DNA of 64,000 bases from a virus: IMG/VR virus record IMGVR_UViG_3300033388_003971, positions 1 to 64,000 of that record; one strand, written 5' to 3'. How positions within the stretch are numbered: the first letter of the stretch is position 1; every line of letters starts with the position of its first letter. The position numbers were made by a program, and so were the translations under genes. Shown in pieces: positions 44,015-53,389 of this stretch. The notes beneath the pieces were generated by a model, which was given only the letters and a program-made list of their open reading frames with translations, was not told where the DNA came from and did not search any database.

Positions 44015-47000
44015 TAGTATGCACCTTCAAGTAGTCTGTCTATCATTTCAGAAGTTATTTGTTTAGAGTTATCATTTACGTTAACGTTCACACTAGATGG
44101 AATTTTCATGCTTTCAACTATTTTCTTAGTAATATCATTATAGTCTGAATTTGCAGAATCCCTACCCCTTATCTTTATTACATTGGACATTGGAGTTTGA
44201 TTTTGATTTAGCATTCCTCTAGGTGTCTGTTGTATTGGGTTCGGAGCTTCAGGCATACCTGTTCTTCCTTGTACCTGATCAGGAGTAACAAACCTAGGCT
44301 TTGCCTGGAAGTTCATCTCAGGGACAAGAAGCTCTGTTCCTGATGGAGCAGCAATAGGTCGTCCTTCTGGTGCAGCCATCATATTGTATCCTCCAAATGG
44401 AGTGCTTTCTCTTGCTGCTAAATAAAACATTGCTCCAGCCACAGCTGTTGCTCCTGCTATAAGGCCGGCACTCATTCCTGGTCCACCTCTCATTGATCTC
44501 ATTTTTGTTTTAACATTTGAGATAAGGCTTTCAGTTGCTGAATCTGTCCTTGGCCTTCTAAGCATTGATTCAGTTATAGTTGAGTCTGGAACCATAGAGG
44601 AATACATCTCTGACTCTCTAATCATGCTCATCATTTTTCTTGGATCTTCTGCTAAGGCTATCGTATTAGCATCATACGCTCCCTTTTTAGCAAGGTTCAT
44701 AAAGTCTTCAGCTATATCTTTTTCCTTAAGCCCTGCAAGAGATTCAGTCAAAACTGTCTCCAGTGGCCTAGATAATACACTACTCTCTAGTAGGTCTACA
44801 TCAAACCTACTTGCTATCGAGCGCCCTATTATTGTTTGCAGTGCGTCAGCTTTTCTACCCTGATACCCCTTGCTGATATCGGTTACAGCTCCAAGAAGCT
44901 TCTCAGATATGCCAGTCAAATTTTCTGCTTCTGCTGCTGTTAAGTGCTTAGCTGATATCAATTCCTGAGGAACAAAATCATATAGAAGTGCTGCATCATC
45001 TATCAGTTCTCTTTTTCCAGTTGCTATTGCTCCCTTAAGGATTTGAGAATATGCATAGTCAACTCCACCAATCTCATTAGCAAGCATCTGCTTGGTCTTC
45101 TGCGCCATTACATCAAAGTGCTCTAGAGCATCAATCTTTGCTCCTCCACGTTTAGCAGCTTGAACAAGGCTGTAATCATTTCTATACGCAGAGATCTCTG
45201 CCTGGAAGTTTGAATCGCCAATCATCCTTCTAAGAGAGTCCTCTTCCCTTTTGTTCATCACAGAAGCTAAGCCTAGTCTGTCGGCATCAAAGTCACCTCT
45301 GAAAAGCTCCTTCATCATTGTCTCATCTGCCCTTAAGTGATGTCCTACTCCACCTAGATCCTGGCCAAGCCTCATCTTAACAGGAATAGCACTAAACTTT
45401 GAAACCTGAGGATGTCTCCAAGCCATTCCCATGACTTCTTCTCCTGCTTCAAATGCAGCTCTTTGTTCTTTAAGGAACCCTTTGTCAGCTCCTGCAAGTC
45501 GCATGTCATCCCACATCTTATCCATTAAGTCCATGCTTGTCTCTACAGTAAACATATTCCCTAATGGTTGTGGTCCAATCCCCTGATATAACTTCTGTAC
45601 CTGAACTCTTGCCGTACCTGTAAGCTTATGTTTTCCTGCTGCAAGATCAGCATACTGCTCAGATAGAGTTATGTTGAGTTGTCTAGCTTGCCTCTTTACG
45701 TCTTCTACTTCTGCACCCTCATCCATCATTTTGAGGAATTTCTCATACTGGCTAAGAGTTGTTCCTGCCATTCTCTCTCCAGTTGCTTCACTTACATATG
45801 GAGACATTGATTTTAACTCTAGATGTGATGGGAGATAAAGATGTTCCCCGCCCTGAATAGCTGATCTATATTTTTCTGGTATTTGCACAGTCATTCCTTC
45901 TTGTGCGAATATATTTCCAGCTACACCTTTAGCTAATATGCCAGTTCCTATTTTTCTGGATCCAGCTATTTGCTGTTCAGTAAGCACACTTGTATCGCCA
46001 GCCATTGTCATTACTGCTCTCTCTACTTCAGAGATTGCACCACCGGTTTCAAGCCTTCTTCTGCCTGCCATTATACCACCAAGCTCAGAAGTGTATTCTC
46101 CTTCTGCCATCATCTTCCATATGGCTCTTTGCTCGAACGTGCCTCTTCCTATGTCTGTTGCAAGCTCTCCTCCACCTGGAGTCATGCCAGCAATACCAAG
46201 AGCTGCACCTTTAGATCCTCTGATCCATGCTTGCTCTTTAGCTGAGAAACCTATGTCCTCTATGACATCCATAGCCATTTCAGATTTCTTGTATCCTCCT
46301 AGCTCCTTGAAGTACGTTCCAAAGACAGCTCCAAATCCTGCTGCTCCTATTGTGCCTTTCTTTACTTGTCCTCTTGCAACTTTAAGCAGCTCTTTCTCTA
46401 CTCCATGTTTACCACTCATCTTCTCTACATAAAGCGGATCGCTTACAAACTTGTCATCTATGCCTGCGGCTGCCATTACATGTCTTAGGCCACTTGTCAT
46501 TTGAGTTCTTCTTAATCTAAGATCTTTGAATAGGATATCCCCTTCTACAATGATGTCAGTGTTATACTTATTAAGCATCATGTTTGTAACTTTTTTATCA
46601 AGCCCAATCTCGTAAGCTTCTCTTTCAAACTCCTCTACACCCCTACTCATAAGAGTATGCTTAAGATCTTCAAACACTTTTACTCCAGAGTGTCCACGTA
46701 TCATTCTTCTTGTAACTACATGTAGGTAGTCAGAGTCAGCAGTATGTTTAGCAGATATTATCTCTTCTGTAACATCTCCTCCAAGTCCAGTTGATGATAC
46801 TAACGCACCCATATCATCAGAAGCATACGTTGTCACACCTTTAGCGGTGACCTCTCTTAATGTTTGGAATCCCATTCCTAGTGATGCTCCCTTTGGAAGA
46901 CTCACTCTTTTACCGGTTCTTTCTGCCTCTAGTATCTGCTCAGCTATTGGAATTGATCCTGGGGCTGCTGATATCTTAAAATGACGCTCTTGCTCTAGCT

Positions 47001-48471
47001 CTAGTATATCAGTTATAGTTGATCTAGCCATAGCTTCACCTTCACCAAAACGTGATGGCATTGCTCCTTTTGGAGTATAAAGAACAGCCGCGCTCAAGTT
47101 ACGTTTGTCTGCCATGTCTATTGCACCCTGGCTAGTAACAAGTGATCTTACACCTCTTTGTGCCTGGTATCTTTGTGCTTCACCGATAGCGCTCTCTGTC
47201 ATGTAGAGCTCATTTCTCATCATGTTCAGCGGCTTTCTTGACCAGTTCATTACCCCACTATCACCAGATCCAAATGGAACCCACTTAGACACGTCTACTC
47301 CCTTGTGAACCTGAATTGCTTGCATTGCACGCATTCCTTTTGCTGCATCTACAGACACCACCTCTTGCTTAGTCCCTGCAAAGTAGCCCCTTTTCTTAAT
47401 GGCTGTACCCATAGTCTGTTCAGCTGTAGAACCTTGAGCTATTTCTATATTAACTGCTGATGCATACTTTGCCTCCCAAGCTGCTCTCATTCCAGTTCCT
47501 TTTGGAGCCGGCATAACATTAGGAAAATATCCAGAGTAAAGCCCTCTAAGCTTGTTTAGAGATTGCTGTCCTGTATTACCAAAGTGAAACTTACCATTGT
47601 CCCACTTATCAAGAAGTCCACCTTTTTCCACTAGCTCATTAATAATATGATCTGCAAATGTTAAGGGCTTCCCGCCTCTTGCTTGATTCTTAATTGGATC
47701 AAACAATCCATACACGAAATAATTAGCATTATTAAGAGGCATCCTTCCTGTCAATGGCAACGTTAATGGTATTTTTTTTCCACCTTTCATTATGTCCAGC
47801 TCTACAACTGGAGCACCTGCCACATTACGAACCCTAAAATCCTCAGCCACATTAAAGCCAGTAGCTTGGCCAGTTATTGCTTGAGATAGCTTCTGGTGTA
47901 GTACGCCAGCTCTTTTGTGATACCTTTCTCCTCTTAATGGTGATGGGGTAACGTCTGAAAAGCTATACTTTGTAGACATGTTTGAGATGTTTCTCTTGCC
48001 TATAAGGCCAAACTGCTTACTAAGATTAGCCATTAGCGATGGTTTTTGAGTTTCTATAGACAAAGCTTGAAGCTCTGACATTGCAGTCGTAGGGTCTAGC
48101 AGACCTCTTGAAACAATCAAAGCTGATATCTCTTTTGGAGACAACTCTTTAAATGTTGAGCTAAGCGCTAACCTTGTACCGTACTCCATCTGTCTATGAA
48201 GCTCATTCGTGCTCATCCCTGATATCTCATGAGTCGTAACAGATTTAAGTATGTCATGTATATTAGACTGCGTGCTTACGTTGCCTTTTAGAGCATTGAT
48301 CCTGGTATTAGCTATAACATTCTGACGGTATAGACTAGCACTATTAGCATACTCAGGCGCAGTCTTAGCGCCGCTAAGCAAAACTCTATTGTTATAGTTG
48401 AGATTACGATTACTTACTCTTGAAAGGAATAACTTATCCCTTCTCTTTGATTCTGTTTTTCCTATTCCCAT
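44014..48471 (-). CDS. Giant tail-module protein with RNA polymerase beta-prime-like barrel motif
   Basis: The 1485-residue product has no whole-length family I recognise. Residues 1019-1027 read RHPQVSKFS, and residues 1058-1066 read RGDFDADRL, giving D1060, D1062 and D1064. The RxP followed about 40 residues later by DxDxD is the signature of the catalytic double-psi beta-barrel of RNA polymerase beta-prime (E. coli R425, P427, D460/D462/D464, spacing 35). Upstream, residues 466-477 (TPKGAMPSRFGE) recall the NPLGVPSRMN element of beta, and 592-599 (RGHSGVKV) recall GRHGNKG, but in reverse order. A hydrophobic segment lies at about 1327-1350. The gene lies between the first giant protein and the hub, so it may be a virion component delivered with DNA. 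It might also be a degenerate relic; the second aspartate pair has Ala where Gly is usual. Confidence 0.6.
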   Translation of the reverse strand: MGIGKTESKRRDKLFLSRVSNRNLNYNNRVLLSGAKTAPEYANSASLYRQNVIANTRINALKGNVSTQSNIHDILKSVTTHEISGMSTNELHRQMEYGTRLALSSTFKELSPKEISALIVSRGLLDPTTAMSELQALSIETQKPSLMANLSKQFGLIGKRNISNMSTKYSFSDVTPSPLRGERYHKRAGVLHQKLSQAITGQATGFNVAEDFRVRNVAGAPVVELDIMKGGKKIPLTLPLTGRMPLNNANYFVYGLFDPIKNQARGGKPLTFADHIINELVEKGGLLDKWDNGKFHFGNTGQQSLNKLRGLYSGYFPNVMPAPKGTGMRAAWEAKYASAVNIEIAQGSTAEQTMGTAIKKRGYFAGTKQEVVSVDAAKGMRAMQAIQVHKGVDVSKWVPFGSGDSGVMNWSRKPLNMMRNELYMTESAIGEAQRYQAQRGVRSLVTSQGAIDMADKRNLSAAVLYTPKGAMPSRFGEGEAMARSTITDILELEQERHFKISAAPGSIPIAEQILEAERTGKRVSLPKGASLGMGFQTLREVTAKGVTTYASDDMGALVSSTGLGGDVTEEIISAKHTADSDYLHVVTRRMIRGHSGVKVFEDLKHTLMSRGVEEFEREAYEIGLDKKVTNMMLNKYNTDIIVEGDILFKDLRLRRTQMTSGLRHVMAAAGIDDKFVSDPLYVEKMSGKHGVEKELLKVARGQVKKGTIGAAGFGAVFGTYFKELGGYKKSEMAMDVIEDIGFSAKEQAWIRGSKGAALGIAGMTPGGGELATDIGRGTFEQRAIWKMMAEGEYTSELGGIMAGRRRLETGGAISEVERAVMTMAGDTSVLTEQQIAGSRKIGTGILAKGVAGNIFAQEGMTVQIPEKYRSAIQGGEHLYLPSHLELKSMSPYVSEATGERMAGTTLSQYEKFLKMMDEGAEVEDVKRQARQLNITLSEQYADLAAGKHKLTGTARVQVQKLYQGIGPQPLGNMFTVETSMDLMDKMWDDMRLAGADKGFLKEQRAAFEAGEEVMGMAWRHPQVSKFSAIPVKMRLGQDLGGVGHHLRADETMMKELFRGDFDADRLGLASVMNKREEDSLRRMIGDSNFQAEISAYRNDYSLVQAAKRGGAKIDALEHFDVMAQKTKQMLANEIGGVDYAYSQILKGAIATGKRELIDDAALLYDFVPQELISAKHLTAAEAENLTGISEKLLGAVTDISKGYQGRKADALQTIIGRSIASRFDVDLLESSVLSRPLETVLTESLAGLKEKDIAEDFMNLAKKGAYDANTIALAEDPRKMMSMIRESEMYSSMVPDSTITESMLRRPRTDSATESLISNVKTKMRSMRGGPGMSAGLIAGATAVAGAMFYLAARESTPFGGYNMMAAPEGRPIAAPSGTELLVPEMNFQAKPRFVTPDQVQGRTGMPEAPNPIQQTPRGMLNQNQTPMSNVIKIRGRDSANSDYNDITKKIVESMKIPSSVNVNVNDNSKQITSEMIDRLLEGAY

Positions 48472-51400
48472 TAAATCCAGCCTTCTTTTTGTGCCTGGTC
48501 GAAGCCAGTCTGTAGAGAGTCTCTAGTTATGTCTAAGTCTATAAGGTTCTTTGGATCATCCAAGTGTAATTTGTCTACTGTAATATTAACATCATTTATG
48601 CCATAAGTAGCTAGTATATCATGCAATGTTGCCTGTATATCTGACGAAGACATATCTTGATCTATTGCCATTACTTGGCTCATAGCTTCTTCATCTATAT
48701 ATGGCTTGTACGGTAAAGTCTTCTCTCTTGATTCCCAGAGGTTAAAATCGTGCATATCCAGTCCTGCATTATTAACAGAGGTAAGCTTAATGTCTTCTAG
48801 GTCTGCTTGTGGATGCCATCCTACCCAGTCTGCACGAGGAAGAGGCTTGTTCTCAAAGTACTCAGCCAATGTCCTCTCTCTCTGAAAGTCTGCATAATCC
48901 TGCATTCCATCTTCACCTGCTCCTCTCATATAAGACTTGTACGCAGCAATGTCCTCTGCACCCACAGCCTGACCTTCTGCAGCTCTTTCTTGTTGAAGCT
49001 GAGTTAGCATCTCGTTCTGCTCAGGAGACAAAGATCCCTTTACTTTTCTTTCTGCATGTATCTGCCTAATAAGATCAACATTCCATCTGGCTCTAACTAA
49101 GTGATGTTCATACTTAGGGAGCATTGTCATTATCTCATCTCTTTCAGCTTCGCTTGATGCTTTTACAAATGCATCAAAATAAGGCTTGTCTCTTTTCTGC
49201 ATAGCAAGAAGAGCATTTATAGGATTACCATATGGATCTGCTCCAAATGCAGTCCTGTTTCTTTTCAGCTCATACTCTGAAGCAGCTTCCGTGTCACCTT
49301 TTGCTGCGGCTTCATTTTTTAACTTTGTATACTTTACATAGTCAAGCTTATCATAGTACTCTTCTATCTCGTTTCTTTTTTGTATATTGGCAGGTAACTC
49401 ATCCATGCCTAGATACTTATACCCAAACATCCTCATGGCCGGCCTTAGGAAGTTCTCCCATGGCTTATCCCAGAATGCACTTGTAGTTCCATATGCTTGA
49501 GAAGCTGCATACGTCTCAGTAGCTGTTCTTGTCTTACCAAATAAGAACTTATGCCCAGGAGCAAATGGAGTTATGAACTCTGTAGGCTGATCTAGTGCTT
49601 TAGCTCCTGCTTCCCAGTACGTTCCTATAGCTCTCTCAAGTTTACTGAATGCTACTTGTCCTTCTAGGACACCAGCAGAGGCTTTATCATATTCTGCAAC
49701 CTGAGCATCCATAAGCATTCTGTTTAAGTTTACTCCCTCTTGAGTTCTTACTACAGCTCTTATCTCTGGAGTATCTGATCCTGTCTTTGAATATTGCCTT
49801 AAAACATCTGCGCCCATTTCTATCTCTACTTTAGATCCTGGTAGCATTCCAGTTTCCTTTAGTAGTTGCGATGCTTTTGCTCTCTTTATATTAGCTCGTA
49901 TACCTGCTTCTTCTTTTGTTATTTCATTATGTTCTGTTATAGCTAATCTTGACAGCGCAGCCTGAGAAGTCTTTATGCCGGCCATAGATATCACAACACC
50001 TGGCATCTCCTGTATCTCAAACTTACCAGGCTCAATCATCCTCTTTACAGTTACTGTCTGAGTCTTTGTGTCTTGCTCTATGAACCTATGTCTAGTCTGA
50101 CCAAAAGGCTGAAGAGACTCTTTTATCTGCTGTCTCTGCTCACGTATCGTTTGATACATTACTTCTTCTTGCTCTGTAAGGCCACCTTGTTTACGTATCG
50201 CTTCAATAGTCTTCTTGTAAAACTTAGCTTGAGCAGAATACGGTGCAACATCCTGAAGTATCTTGTAACGATGCATTACAGAGTAATCTTCAGGTGCAAC
50301 TCCTTCTAGCTCTGGATACAGTGCTGCGTATCCTCTACCTGGAAGTCTTACTTCTCCTTCTAAGATCTTTCCAAAAGCAAAGCCATGCTGAAAATCTGGA
50401 GATGGTTCTCCTGGTCCAGGCATCCATGAAGGCTGCATATTCTTTATCGTATTATAGAAGTCTATCTGATTCCTCTTATGAGGAAACATTCTTCTATATA
50501 GCTCGGTAGAAAGGAATCCTCCACCAATCTGCATATCCCAGTATGCTCTTTCTATACCTGTGGCACGCCTAGATGTTTCAAGTCTTTCATATTGATCATA
50601 AAATTCTGCCCGTCCAGTAAGCTTCTCCTTTATAGACCCAGCTGTAAATCCAGTAAGACCGAACATTTCTGTGAGCCTGTATGCTTGCTCACCAAATGTC
50701 TGCGTTGGACTATATGGATCCACCGGTGCACCTTTTGGTATCTCACCAAGATCATATGCAGTAGTCTGTCCGAATGGTTGAGGGAGTCTTCTTACTGCAA
50801 ATCCACCTTCTCCATATCCATATCCCTCAATGCTTCTACCAGCTTGGTCAACTTGAATTGGACCTTGTCCTTCTTGGTATATTCCTGCAGGTCCGAAAGA
50901 TGGTCCCATAGGTGTCATCCATTCTTGAGCATGCATTATCTTTGAAGGCTTAATAATCTGTCCAAGTGTTGCTGCTAGTGCTGGTCCTATGAACGGAACA
51001 TCTTCAAATGCAGGGCTGGTCATAGGGAACGGGAACTCATAATAGTGTTCCTTTTCCCAAGCATAAGGATCCATCAAAAATCCAACAGGATTAAAGAGTG
51101 GATCATGTCGCATCTTATCAAACTGACTACCGTAGATAGCTTTTACTTTTGCCTTCTTCTCAGACATTGGGATAAAATGCTGTCTGAAGTACTGTATCTT
51201 ACCGCCTTCAAATGAAGACCTTCCCATCTCCCACCATCTACCCTTTTTAATGGCAACTTCTTTTTCACCACTGTATATGGCGCTTAGCTCTTCTGATGTG
51301 TCAGTTCCAGCAATTGCTCCTGGCAAGAATGGTAACGCATATAATAGTCCGGCTATTGCTCCGGTTCTTCTCATTGCGCTAGAAAGAGTTCTCTTCTTTA

Positions 51401-52709
51401 GGCTTTCGAAACCTAGCTTTTTCCCTAACCCGAATCCTACACTGTAGTCCTCTTTCTTAAAGTGTTCAAGTGCAAGTCTTGCAGATTCTGCCATACCATG
51501 TTTTTTTGAACCAGCAACAGTACGGTACATCCTAGCGCCATATGCACCAAATCCAAGTAGAGCTCCACCTGCTGGAAACGCAGCAAGACCAAGCAGACTT
51601 GTTGAACCAGGAGCTATCTCTTCCTGTCTCTCTGCAAGCTGCTGCATTCCAGTAGCTTCCATAAGCTTTGCTTTGCCTATTCTTGCAAACTTGTATGCTC
51701 CATATACTGACCCTGAAAGAGCTCCTCCAGTCATATAGTTGGCTAATTCTACGCCTTTCCATACTGCTACAGCAGGAAGAACCCTCTTCATCAGATACCT
51801 ACTTATAGTCTGATGTGCTGATCCTGCCTCAAATGCTGGAAATACTTTCCTGAAACCTTTTTGGTAACGTGACCCTTCTATTTTAGGGCCAAGCTTCTCT
51901 GCAAGCTTTTCTTTATATCCTCTGATAATAGGTAGTTCAGCAATTTCAGTAGGAACTACTCTTAATATCCTGTTGACTTGTTCTGTTGCTAGTGCATAGC
52001 CAAACCTAGAATATGCTTGACCTATACTCTTTCCTCCTATCGGAAGATACTTAACACTCTCGTCTACAAAGTTTAGACCTGGAGCATTTATAGACCTAGC
52101 GTAGTTCTTATAGAATTCAGCTTGGCCTGTTACTGAGTGTGCACTTAGTTTTGTTGCTCTATTTAAAAGAGTGGCGCCGGTTGTTGCTGTCTTAAGTTTA
52201 CCGGTTGCAGTATCAAGGATTACTCCTGTATCAAGAATATCTGCTCTATGTTTTTGGAATAAGCTTTTACCTACTAGCTTTTCTAGGTATGTCTGCCTTG
52301 ATTTGTCTTTCCAAAAGTCAGGACCCCAGGCTAAGTTGCCAGCTGATACAGAGCCTAACTTTGTGTCTAATGTTCCTAGTGGACTAAGTATCTCGCTGGC
52401 ACGATATGTAGACAGGATTCTGCCTGGAGACATACGCTCTACAGCCTGAGCTCCACGTATGTATGCGTCCCATACTCTTCCACTCTTGTATGGCAACGCT
52501 CCTGCAGCAAACACTCCTGCACCTACAGCAAGGCTGCTACCAAGTATAGACCTCTGTTCTCCTTCAGACAAGACTGGGCGCTGCCTTCCTCCTGCCCATA
52601 CTATTGGCTCAGACGAACGTCTACGTAAGTCCTGTGCAGAGGTCACATTTGGATCCTGCGAAGAACTAATTTGATTTATTGGGTATCCTGGTATGTCTGG
52701 TCTTGACAT
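48471..52709 (-). CDS. Giant tail protein in tape-measure position, with SNase-like domain
   Basis: The 1412-residue protein follows the chaperone-like pair, where tape measures are encoded. Hydrophobic stretches lie at about 54-75, 308-340, 366-393 (LLGLAAFPAGGALLGFGAYG) and 446-469, as in tape measures that reach the host membrane. It lacks the long coiled coil of most. Residues about 880-1010 resemble staphylococcal nuclease: TVTVKRMIEPGKFEIQ, then ISMAGIKTS, a helix ending LLKETG, KVEIEMGADVL, and GVNLNRMLMDAQVAEYD. The acidic and arginine catalytic residues of that enzyme are not apparent, so it is likely a binding fold. The start ATG has GGAGAG upstream, just beyond a terminator hairpin. 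Confidence 0.7.
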   Translation of the reverse strand: MSRPDIPGYPINQISSSQDPNVTSAQDLRRRSSEPIVWAGGRQRPVLSEGEQRSILGSSLAVGAGVFAAGALPYKSGRVWDAYIRGAQAVERMSPGRILSTYRASEILSPLGTLDTKLGSVSAGNLAWGPDFWKDKSRQTYLEKLVGKSLFQKHRADILDTGVILDTATGKLKTATTGATLLNRATKLSAHSVTGQAEFYKNYARSINAPGLNFVDESVKYLPIGGKSIGQAYSRFGYALATEQVNRILRVVPTEIAELPIIRGYKEKLAEKLGPKIEGSRYQKGFRKVFPAFEAGSAHQTISRYLMKRVLPAVAVWKGVELANYMTGGALSGSVYGAYKFARIGKAKLMEATGMQQLAERQEEIAPGSTSLLGLAAFPAGGALLGFGAYGARMYRTVAGSKKHGMAESARLALEHFKKEDYSVGFGLGKKLGFESLKKRTLSSAMRRTGAIAGLLYALPFLPGAIAGTDTSEELSAIYSGEKEVAIKKGRWWEMGRSSFEGGKIQYFRQHFIPMSEKKAKVKAIYGSQFDKMRHDPLFNPVGFLMDPYAWEKEHYYEFPFPMTSPAFEDVPFIGPALAATLGQIIKPSKIMHAQEWMTPMGPSFGPAGIYQEGQGPIQVDQAGRSIEGYGYGEGGFAVRRLPQPFGQTTAYDLGEIPKGAPVDPYSPTQTFGEQAYRLTEMFGLTGFTAGSIKEKLTGRAEFYDQYERLETSRRATGIERAYWDMQIGGGFLSTELYRRMFPHKRNQIDFYNTIKNMQPSWMPGPGEPSPDFQHGFAFGKILEGEVRLPGRGYAALYPELEGVAPEDYSVMHRYKILQDVAPYSAQAKFYKKTIEAIRKQGGLTEQEEVMYQTIREQRQQIKESLQPFGQTRHRFIEQDTKTQTVTVKRMIEPGKFEIQEMPGVVISMAGIKTSQAALSRLAITEHNEITKEEAGIRANIKRAKASQLLKETGMLPGSKVEIEMGADVLRQYSKTGSDTPEIRAVVRTQEGVNLNRMLMDAQVAEYDKASAGVLEGQVAFSKLERAIGTYWEAGAKALDQPTEFITPFAPGHKFLFGKTRTATETYAASQAYGTTSAFWDKPWENFLRPAMRMFGYKYLGMDELPANIQKRNEIEEYYDKLDYVKYTKLKNEAAAKGDTEAASEYELKRNRTAFGADPYGNPINALLAMQKRDKPYFDAFVKASSEAERDEIMTMLPKYEHHLVRARWNVDLIRQIHAERKVKGSLSPEQNEMLTQLQQERAAEGQAVGAEDIAAYKSYMRGAGEDGMQDYADFQRERTLAEYFENKPLPRADWVGWHPQADLEDIKLTSVNNAGLDMHDFNLWESREKTLPYKPYIDEEAMSQVMAIDQDMSSSDIQATLHDILATYGINDVNITVDKLHLDDPKNLIDLDITRDSLQTGFDQAQKEGWI

Positions 52710-52720
52710 ATACTCTCCAC

Positions 52721-52756
52721 AAAAAAGGGAGACAAACTATAAAGTAAGTCTCCCTT
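52721..52756 (-). terminator. Intrinsic terminator before the giant genes
   Basis: Perfect nine-base arms (AAGGGAGAC at 52725-52733 and GTCTCCCTT at 52748-52756) flank a 14-base loop. On the minus strand the stem is followed by TTTTTT. It lies four bases after the chaperone gene stop and twelve before the next start. It should reduce, but not abolish, transcription into the giant genes. Confidence 0.85.
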
Positions 52757-52759
52757 GTG

Positions 52760-53383
52760 TTATTGAGATCTCATCCTATCCAAATTCCAGTCTCCTGGAG
52801 GAGGCTTAAAGTTAGCATCAGACAAATCCTTGTTCGCTTTTGATGTGTCTACTCTTTTGTGCTTAACTTTCTTTCTAGTAGATGTAGCGCCCATTTGTAT
52901 TGGTTCTTTTAGCCTTCCACTTTCAAGTAATATACTTTCTGCTAAAGCTAGCATTCCTGCAACCTTGTCCCAAGACATAGAGATTATCTCTTCTGGTTTA
53001 AGGCCTGGAAACGCCATACATATAAGTGATACTATCTGGCTGTTTAGACTGTATAGCTTGCTACGCTTCTCCTCTAGCTTGTCAGCAACATCAGCTTCTG
53101 TTTGAGGTCCTGATTGCACAAGGATAAGATTAACTAATGTTAAAATATCCCCGGCCAAAAGAGAATCTATATTTGCAGCATAAGCCTTGTCTAGTACGCA
53201 ACTACTAAATATTTGCTCTTCTACTACTGACCTTGGTAGAGCATCTGATTCAAGCAGCTCTATATAAGACGTATACTCTTTCCATGTTAGTAGTCTATAC
53301 GTTACGACTACTTCCTGGTCTAGAGAGCTATACCTATACAGGTCTCCGTACTTTAATTTTGCATCTATTAGATAGTGACTCAT
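52760..53383 (-). CDS. Tail assembly chaperone-like protein 2
   Basis: The 207-residue protein shares key elements with its upstream neighbour: VTYRLLTWKEYTSY near residue 27 and EEQIFSSCVLDKAY near 55, both lying before a helical region (LEEKRSKLYSLNSQIVSL). This is the region of tail assembly chaperones, which coat the tape measure during tail assembly. Residues 165-207 are basic and disordered-looking. It has no good Shine-Dalgarno, and its ATG follows the upstream stop as TAA TGG TAA ATG, all in one frame, so reinitiation after the first gene is likely. Confidence 0.7.
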   Translation of the reverse strand: MSHYLIDAKLKYGDLYRYSSLDQEVVVTYRLLTWKEYTSYIELLESDALPRSVVEEQIFSSCVLDKAYAANIDSLLAGDILTLVNLILVQSGPQTEADVADKLEEKRSKLYSLNSQIVSLICMAFPGLKPEEIISMSWDKVAGMLALAESILLESGRLKEPIQMGATSTRKKVKHKRVDTSKANKDLSDANFKPPPGDWNLDRMRSQ

Positions 53384-53389
53384 TTACCA

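Noticed and set aside
45938-46432. Plus-strand frame of 164 codons inside the giant gene
   Set aside because: Lies fully within the 1485-residue minus-strand gene, has low-complexity composition and no supporting start signal.
46675-47100. Confident assignment of the RNA polymerase beta barrel (TPKGAMPSRFGE and RGHSGVKV)
   Set aside because: The two motifs appear in the opposite order from beta and are short, so I keep only the beta-prime-like signature as the main evidence.
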